Part shown: positions 54,505 through 64,000 of the stretch, in pieces
Position numbering within the stretch: the first letter of the stretch is position 1
How the letters are laid out: every line of letters begins with the position of its first letter
Program-made: the position numbers and the translations under genes
Notes under the pieces: generated by a model
The model's database searches: none
The model's input: only the letters and a program-made list of their open reading frames with translations
What the model was told of the DNA's origin: nothing
Assembly (NCBI GenBank): GCA_944320775.1
Contig: CALUIV010000003.1
Coordinates: forward strand, 64,253-128,252
DNA: 64,000 nucleotides
Source of the DNA: an uncultured Paraprevotella sp.
Lineage (GTDB): Bacteria; Bacteroidota; Bacteroidia; Bacteroidales; Bacteroidaceae
Direction of reading: 5' to 3'

Positions 54505-55809
54505 ATGCGAACAAAACATTTTAATCTTCAATTATTGTTCGTACTGCTTTGTTTTTGCAGTACGGTTCTGTCTGCTTCCGACCTGACTGACAGACTGAAA
54601 ACCATTCAGGCAATAAGTCAGATTCAACCTATCGAAAATAAATGTTTCAGTGAAAAATATGTCATCAAGTTCCGGCACCCAGTTGATTATAACGATCCGG
54701 AAGGTATGACATTTGAACAACGCGTCGTTATCGGCCATGTCGGTTTCGACCGCCCGACAGTCATTGTTACAGAAGGATATGGCGGAGCTTATGCTCATAA
54801 CCCGGGATACACCGAAGAACTGGCTGAGATATTGAATGCCAACCTCGTCCATGTGGAGTACAGATATTTCCTTGAATCCACTCCAGAACCATGTAACTGG
54901 GAACATTTGACCGTGTGGAATTCCCTGAACGATTTGCATGAAGTAGTAACTGCCCTGAAGGATATTTATCCAGAAAAATGGCTGGCAACAGGTATCAGCA
55001 AAGGCGGTATGACTTGTATGTTTTATCGTGCCTATTTCCCAAACGATGTTGAAGTATCCGTTCCTTACGTTGCTCCACTCAACAAGGCACCTGAAGACGG
55101 CAGACACGAAACTTTTTTGGAAAAGACTGTTGGTACGCCCAAGGAACGGGCTTGTATCACAGATTTCCAAATTGAAATTCTGAAACGTAAAGACCGTCTC
55201 ATGCCATTATTTGACGCATTGTGCCAACAGAAAAACTATCAATTCAATGTGTCTACTCGAGAAATATACGATTATTGCGTGCTGGAATTTCCTTTTGCTT
55301 ACTGGCAATGGGGCAAGAAAGTCCATCAGCTTCCCGACCTGAACAATGCAAGCGATCAGGAGCTGTTCGACTTTTTTATTCAAAACAGTAGTCCCGATTA
55401 TTTCCAGCCTCTTACCGGAAATCTTTCCTTTTTTTATCAGGCAGCACACGAATTAGGATATTATGGCTACGATGTCAAACCGCTTAAACCATATATAGAA
55501 CTGAATAGCGCCAAGGACTATCTGACCCATGTTATGCTTCCAAAAGAATTACAAGAAACATCGTTCAGTAACAAAGTGTATAAATACACGGTGAACTATC
55601 TGAAAAAGAATGATCCGAAAATGATCTTTATTTATGGTGAGAACGATCCCTGGACAGCTTCCGGCGTTTGTACCTGGCTTAACTTTGATAAAAAAGAGAA
55701 TATGAAATGTTTCCTGGATCCATGCGGATCTCATGTCTCAAGAATCAATACACTACCGTCAACGCTGAGAAATGAAGTTATAGCGTTAATAAAAAAATGG
55801 ATGGAATAA
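54505..55809 (+). CDS. Secreted PS-10 (S37) family serine peptidase
   Basis: A 434-residue exported alpha/beta-hydrolase-type peptidase. A signal peptide (about 1-23) is followed by the catalytic domain; the likely nucleophile Ser is in GISKGGMT, the Asp in YGENDPWTASG and the His in CGSHVSRI. The family (related to Streptomyces tripeptidyl aminopeptidase) removes short peptides from protein N-termini. It probably works in the periplasm in peptide nutrition. Confidence 0.88.
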   Translation: MRTKHFNLQLLFVLLCFCSTVLSASDLTDRLKTIQAISQIQPIENKCFSEKYVIKFRHPVDYNDPEGMTFEQRVVIGHVGFDRPTVIVTEGYGGAYAHNPGYTEELAEILNANLVHVEYRYFLESTPEPCNWEHLTVWNSLNDLHEVVTALKDIYPEKWLATGISKGGMTCMFYRAYFPNDVEVSVPYVAPLNKAPEDGRHETFLEKTVGTPKERACITDFQIEILKRKDRLMPLFDALCQQKNYQFNVSTREIYDYCVLEFPFAYWQWGKKVHQLPDLNNASDQELFDFFIQNSSPDYFQPLTGNLSFFYQAAHELGYYGYDVKPLKPYIELNSAKDYLTHVMLPKELQETSFSNKVYKYTVNYLKKNDPKMIFIYGENDPWTASGVCTWLNFDKKENMKCFLDPCGSHVSRINTLPSTLRNEVIALIKKWME

Positions 55810-55848
55810 AAAATCAAGTTAATGCTGGGGATTTTCAAATTAATTTTA

Positions 55849-55856
55849 TATTTTTG
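55849..55856 (+). promoter_or_regulatory. Fasciclin lipoprotein gene -7 element
   Basis: TATTTTTG, 53 bp before the ATG, without a clear -33 box. Confidence 0.45.
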
Positions 55857-55909
55857 AAAGCAAAACCATGCAATACAAGTTATCACAAAAAATAATTACA
55901 ATATAGCCC

Positions 55910-58063
55910 ATGAAAACCTTAAAACATTTAAAAAAGACAGCCGGCGTTTTCTTTATAGGAACGTTGGCATTAACGAGTTGTCAAGAAAATATTGACACAT
56001 CAGATTTATATACATTTACCGGAGAGACCGTAAGTAGTCTGCTGTCTCAATCGGATTCTTTAGGTCACTATTACGAGTTATTGAACACGGTAAGGCAGAG
56101 TTCCAAAACAAACTCTACCATCGCAAGTTTACTATCCGCGAGAGGAAATTACACCTGTTTTGCTCCTTCAAATAATGCCATAAAGAATTATTTGGATACT
56201 TTGCGCCTGCAGAACAAAATTGAATCAGCAGATTTTGATCTGTTTATGGATTCATTAAAAAGTGAGTCTTTTGTTTACGATTCAATTGCCAAAGTAATTG
56301 TTTACAACAGTATTATAGACTGCGGTTCTTCGGAGGCATACGAAACCGCTGTATTCCCCAATGAAGGAGGTACTTTCATTTTGCCTAATATGAATGACAG
56401 GTATTTAACTGCGAGAGTTCAATCTACAAGCGGACAAAAAAATACTTATTACATTCAGGACGATGCAAAGGTAACCAGTCCGGACAATAAAGTTGAAAAC
56501 GGATATGTTCATTATGTATCAAAAGTAATAGCTCCATCTAATGCTACCGTTTACGAACTTTTGGGTGACATTGAAGATATGAAGATATTCAGCGAACTCA
56601 TCCAAAAAACAGGCTGGAGCGATTCATTGACGAAATATATCGATGAGGAATATGAAGAAGAATATTTAAATAATTTAAGCAGTACGCCTATTCCGGAACG
56701 TCCTGATGGTCTTGGAAACATTTTCATGCCAGAACATCGCAAATACGGCTTTACCATATTTGCAGAGCGTGACGCCGTCTTTGAAGAGGCTTTCAATAAT
56801 GCCGGTATCACTTCTGGTACGAACGTAGAAAAATTGGCAGCATATCTGGAAAAAACATACGGAACGAATGCGTCTTTTGCAGGATTGACCTATGGTACAA
56901 CCATTGAGGAATTACAAAAACCAACTAATGCTATCAACCGGTTTATTTCTTACCACTTGCTTCCAGTAAAGCTCCCTTCAAACCAACTGGTGATTCATTT
57001 CAATGAATATGGTTATGACTTGCAGGCCCATAAACAGCAAGGTTATGCAAACATCAGTGTTCCTGTATTCGAGTTTTATGAGACACTCAATGCAAAAGGC
57101 ATGCGCCGTCGTTTGCTGAAAATTACAGAAAGTAAGAATAGTGGTGGCATCCGTCTGAACAGAAAAATGAAAATGGATCCGAATTCTTATGAAGAGATAT
57201 TGGGTGTTGCAGAAAACATCGAAGGCGTTTTAGTAGACCGTTCAAATCTTGACGGTTACGAAACAGACGCGTTGAATGGTTATATTTATCCGATTGAAAG
57301 CATGTTGGTTTATGATGATGTAGCCATGAATGAAGTCTTCAATGATCGTATCCGTTTTGATATTGCTGCATTAATGTGGGAAATGATCAATCTGGGCTAC
57401 AGACGTCCGATGGGACTCTATCCGAACAACATGGAAAGCTTGTATTTCCCACAAGAGTTTAAGATGGCTAATATAGAAACTCAAGAGGGTACTATTTTCA
57501 ACTATCTGGCTGCATGGAATGCTAACGGATATGCTAATTTCCAAGGTGATGAAGTTAATATCATTGGAAACTACGACGTAACAATCAAGTTACCTCCAGT
57601 TCCTACAGCCGGAACATATGAAGTAAGATATGGTTATGGTGCGTTCCCATCAAGAGGTATGGCCCAAATTTATTTTGGAGAAAAAGGAAATGGAAAAGTA
57701 CCTCAACCAGCAGGTATCCCTATCGATTTAACAAAGAATGGTCTAACTTATGGTTGGCAGCCCAACACTGAACACGATGTGGAATTGACAACAGAAATCA
57801 ATAAAAACATGCGTAACAAGGATCATATGCTGGCAACACGCTATACTAATTACTGGGGTACTGGATATACTCTCGATCAACGTCCTAACGGAGAATCAAT
57901 GCGTCGAATAATTTATCGTGGAAATATGGATCCAGATAAAGAATATTATATCCGAATTAAATCCGTATTAGACGATAAAAACAAACAATTGTTCATCGAT
58001 TATATGGAATTAGTACCACGTTCTGTCTATGATAATCCAACAACACCAGAAGATGCATGGTAA
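55910..58063 (+). CDS. Fasciclin-domain lipoprotein
   Basis: A 717-residue lipoprotein; the signal peptide ends at ALTSC (Cys at about 24). A fasciclin-type domain is visible near 40-210 (SLLSARGNYTCFAPSNNAIK) and a second, more diverged one near 215-380 (YGFTIFAERDAVFEEA ... INRFISYHLLP). The C-terminal ~330 residues are beta-rich, perhaps a ligand-binding lectin-like domain. Fasciclin domains act in adhesion. In Bacteroidales such proteins often accompany SusC/SusD pairs, but none is here. A strong terminator follows. Confidence 0.85.
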   Translation: MKTLKHLKKTAGVFFIGTLALTSCQENIDTSDLYTFTGETVSSLLSQSDSLGHYYELLNTVRQSSKTNSTIASLLSARGNYTCFAPSNNAIKNYLDTLRLQNKIESADFDLFMDSLKSESFVYDSIAKVIVYNSIIDCGSSEAYETAVFPNEGGTFILPNMNDRYLTARVQSTSGQKNTYYIQDDAKVTSPDNKVENGYVHYVSKVIAPSNATVYELLGDIEDMKIFSELIQKTGWSDSLTKYIDEEYEEEYLNNLSSTPIPERPDGLGNIFMPEHRKYGFTIFAERDAVFEEAFNNAGITSGTNVEKLAAYLEKTYGTNASFAGLTYGTTIEELQKPTNAINRFISYHLLPVKLPSNQLVIHFNEYGYDLQAHKQQGYANISVPVFEFYETLNAKGMRRRLLKITESKNSGGIRLNRKMKMDPNSYEEILGVAENIEGVLVDRSNLDGYETDALNGYIYPIESMLVYDDVAMNEVFNDRIRFDIAALMWEMINLGYRRPMGLYPNNMESLYFPQEFKMANIETQEGTIFNYLAAWNANGYANFQGDEVNIIGNYDVTIKLPPVPTAGTYEVRYGYGAFPSRGMAQIYFGEKGNGKVPQPAGIPIDLTKNGLTYGWQPNTEHDVELTTEINKNMRNKDHMLATRYTNYWGTGYTLDQRPNGESMRRIIYRGNMDPDKEYYIRIKSVLDDKNKQLFIDYMELVPRSVYDNPTTPEDAW

Positions 58064-58108
58064 AAATAAATCAGCCATAATCTAATATTTATTGAAAAAC
58101 AACCTTAT

Positions 58109-58160
58109 AAAAGAAGATGGTTCAAAAATTTAAATATTTTTGCAACCATCTTCTTTTTTT
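58109..58160 (+). terminator. Terminator of fasciclin lipoprotein gene
   Basis: A 14-bp perfect outer stem (58109-58122 with 58144-58157) extended by an inner stem, then a run of seven T's. Confidence 0.9.
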
Positions 58161-58225
58161 GAATATACCCTAAATTGGGGATTGCATGAATTAAAAAAAT
58201 CAATTTACTTTGCCCAAAAAGAATT

Positions 58226-58882
58226 ATGAGATATAAAGTATTATTCAGTATTATAGCTATTTCCAGCTATATGTATGCAACAACATCAAGTTATAAACCT
58301 TTCATAAAAACATCAAACATGAAAATGACAAGTCAAGAAAACACTATTTTAAATACTAGTTTAGCAGAACCACAAGTAAAGAGTGAAACTATTTTTTTAA
58401 AAGGAAAACCTATACAGACAATCGGCTCTCTCCCTCAAAAAGGAACAGAGGCTCCTGATTTTACAGGAACAGACAAAGACCTAAACGATATCAGTTTAAA
58501 AGATTTTAAAGGAAAAACAGTCGTACTTAATATTTTCCCTAGTTTAGATACACCAACTTGTGCCGCATCCGTGCGTTATTTCAACGAAACTGCTTCTACA
58601 TTAAATCAAACAGTAGTTCTGTGTATTTCTATGGATTTACCTTTTGCACAACGACGTTTCTGTACAACAGAAGGACTAAACAATGTTCTGCCAATTTCTA
58701 TTTTCCGTAGTGATAGCTTCAAAAAAAACTATCCCATTCTAATCAAAGAAGGTCCAATGAAAGATCTATGTGCTCGAGCTGTTATTGTCATAGATGCCAA
58801 TGGGAAAATCATCTATACAGAACTAGTAAAAGAAATCAGCGAAGAGCCCAATTATGATGCCATACTTAAAATCTTGAAATAA
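58226..58882 (+). CDS. tpx: Thiol peroxidase (Tpx) with N-terminal signal-like extension
   Basis: A 218-residue atypical 2-Cys peroxiredoxin; usual Tpx is ~165 residues. The Tpx core begins near residue 53 (ETIFLKGKPIQTIGSLP) and has the peroxidatic Cys C112 (DTPTCAASVR) and resolving Cys C146 (RRFCTTEG), with an extra C133. The first ~20 residues (RYKVLFSIIAISSYMYA) look like a signal peptide, so the enzyme may reduce peroxides in the periplasm. Alternative internal starts (Met32, Met34) would give a near-normal cytoplasmic protein. It converges on the beta-galactosidase gene. Confidence 0.9.
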   Translation: MRYKVLFSIIAISSYMYATTSSYKPFIKTSNMKMTSQENTILNTSLAEPQVKSETIFLKGKPIQTIGSLPQKGTEAPDFTGTDKDLNDISLKDFKGKTVVLNIFPSLDTPTCAASVRYFNETASTLNQTVVLCISMDLPFAQRRFCTTEGLNNVLPISIFRSDSFKKNYPILIKEGPMKDLCARAVIVIDANGKIIYTELVKEISEEPNYDAILKILK

Positions 58883-58902
58883 ATTAATTCTAGAATTACA
58901 AA

Positions 58903-58936
58903 AAAATAAGAGAGTGGTAATGCACTCTCTTATTTT
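58903..58936. terminator. Bidirectional terminator, tpx / beta-galactosidase genes
   Basis: A 14-bp perfect stem (58903-58916 with 58923-58936) with A and T ends between convergent genes. Confidence 0.88.
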
Positions 58937-58989
58937 CATATAGAATCAATATGATCAACTAAAAATTACTTCATAAAATATCAATCTTT

Positions 58990-63072
<4,083 letters not shown>

Positions 63073-63089
63073 TTATTATAGGTTTTAAA

Positions 63090-64000
63090 TTATCGCGAAA
63101 AACGTTTGCGGATTCTTTCCAATATACTTGTATTGCGCCGCAAAACTCCAAACGATAAAAGCAAAGAGCCCAACAGCGCGACACTACCGAATGCATATTT
63201 CAACAAAATATTACTTTGCAGACAGCAATACAACGTCAGCAAAAGGACAACCAACTGACTCAAGAAAAACTTCAATACATTCCGTTCCAGCCGAAACCCA
63301 TATCGTTTGGAATAAACCCAATGAATCAATAGAAAATCAAACAATCCCGATATGGCTAAGGCAACACCAGTACCGAACAGCCCTCCTATCTGATATCCCA
63401 ATACAACCGCTATCACCATAAAAATGTAATACACCACATCCATAGACAGAAACATCAGCGAGTCTCCTTTGGAAAGCGCCAGATATGCGACCGGCAAAGT
63501 AGCCGCCTTAAAAAGCATATAAATAGCCGCACAAACTGCCATGTCAACCAATACCAAATAAGCTGACGAATAAAGTAAATACACAACCATGGGCATAGCC
63601 AACATAAAAAAGACCAAAATAGGCCCCATCAACATCACGCAGATTTCCAATTGCTGATTAACCGTACGATTACATTTCTCCAAATCATCACCTATTGCAG
63701 ACAAACGCGGATAATAATCAGCCTCCATAGCTACAAAAACCATACCTGCATAGGTAACAATCAAGCTATATCCCAAACGGTAAAAAGCCACATCTTCTAA
63801 AGAGCCCATACGAAAAAGCAACGATGGAATCATCAGTTCTGCCAGACTTCCAGCCACGGCAGCCAAAACAAAAGCCACCCCAAGGCGTACCATGTTTTTT
63901 CCTCGATAGAATACGTTATAATCAAACAGACTAATCTTCCATGGATAAACCTGAGCCGAATAATAAATGTGAATTGCAGCAAGAATAAAAGAACTGAACA
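63090..64000 (-). CDS. Oligosaccharide flippase / polysaccharide biosynthesis protein (partial, 5' end outside window)
   Basis: At least 303 residues of a polytopic inner-membrane protein of the MATE/Wzx fold. The frame stays open from the first possible ATG (63893) to the window edge, and the extra residues read as protein (YYSAQVYPWKISLF... then GKNMVRLGVAFVLAAVAG). The visible part is therefore the C-terminal part of a protein that should be ~480 residues. About eight helices are visible. It likely flips a lipid-linked oligosaccharide for capsule or O-antigen. No glycosyltransferases are in view, so the locus probably continues to the right. Confidence 0.85.
   Translation of the reverse strand, partial: FSSFILAAIHIYYSAQVYPWKISLFDYNVFYRGKNMVRLGVAFVLAAVAGSLAELMIPSLLFRMGSLEDVAFYRLGYSLIVTYAGMVFVAMEADYYPRLSAIGDDLEKCNRTVNQQLEICVMLMGPILVFFMLAMPMVVYLLYSSAYLVLVDMAVCAAIYMLFKAATLPVAYLALSKGDSLMFLSMDVVYYIFMVIAVVLGYQIGGLFGTGVALAISGLFDFLLIHWVYSKRYGFRLERNVLKFFLSQLVVLLLTLYCCLQSNILLKYAFGSVALLGSLLLSFGVLRRNTSILERIRKRFSR

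Overview
The window is chromosomal DNA from a member of the Bacteroidales (Bacteroidota). Four things point there: promoters of the TTTG (-33) / TAnnTTTG (-7) type in front of many genes; lipoproteins with acidic residues after the lipobox Cys; a complete nqrABCDEF operon; and typical families such as OmpP1/FadL, PPi-dependent phosphofructokinase, DapL, BACON, PS-10 peptidase and Ser-type sulfatase. I cannot fix the genus. Almost everything is ordinary housekeeping or envelope DNA. The one clear accessory locus lies at about 13.9-19.8 kb.

Layout. 0-5.5 kb (minus strand): CNNM/CorC-type transporter, calcium P-type ATPase, rubredoxin-first rubrerythrin and PerR. 5.6-8.3 kb: NAD+ synthetase converging on a YigZ protein, then about 640 bp of AT-rich non-coding DNA. 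8.9-12.3 kb: serC-serA-DUF1015 (serine synthesis). 12.5-13.8 kb: DbpA-like RNA helicase. 13.9-19.8 kb: tyrosine recombinase, a degenerate Mutator/IS256-type transposase homologue, a 1025-residue coiled-coil surface lipoprotein, and a 196-bp segment bounded by 23-bp inverted repeats that carries a consensus promoter. 19.8-25.9 kb: the nqr operon. 26-30.5 kb: TamB. 30.6-34 kb: pyridoxal/pyridoxamine kinase, a GYF_2-CD225 protein, DUF2752, DapL. 34-39.2 kb: BACON lipoprotein, sulfatase, OmpP1/FadL protein and an aromatic low-complexity protein. 39.4-43.4 kb: PrmA, GH25 lysozyme, PPi-PFK. 43.6-54.4 kb: acyltransferase, modular amidase, YgiQ, alanine:Na+ symporter, MenA, EttA, SUI1 factor. 54.5-64 kb: PS-10 peptidase, fasciclin lipoprotein, Tpx with a signal peptide, a large GH2 beta-galactosidase, and a flippase that runs off the right edge.

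Most notable system. A DNA-inversion switch sits upstream of the coiled-coil lipoprotein. The repeats (19431-19453 and 19650-19672, 22 of 23 bases matching) enclose a promoter that in this assembly points away from the lipoprotein, which is the OFF state. A 25-bp perfect-stem terminator catches that promoter, and a second terminator ends nqr. A tyrosine recombinase of the kind that performs such inversions lies nearby. Between recombinase and lipoprotein is a transposase homologue that has lost its catalytic Glu.

Second notable feature. NqrC carries an extra N-terminal rubredoxin domain, about three-quarters identical to the rubredoxin domain of the PerR-linked rubrerythrin at 4.4 kb. This suggests an electron link between the Na+-pumping NADH dehydrogenase and peroxide/oxygen defence. 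Menaquinone (MenA), NQR, PerR, rubrerythrin and Tpx together fit an anaerobe with Na+-based respiration and peroxide defences.
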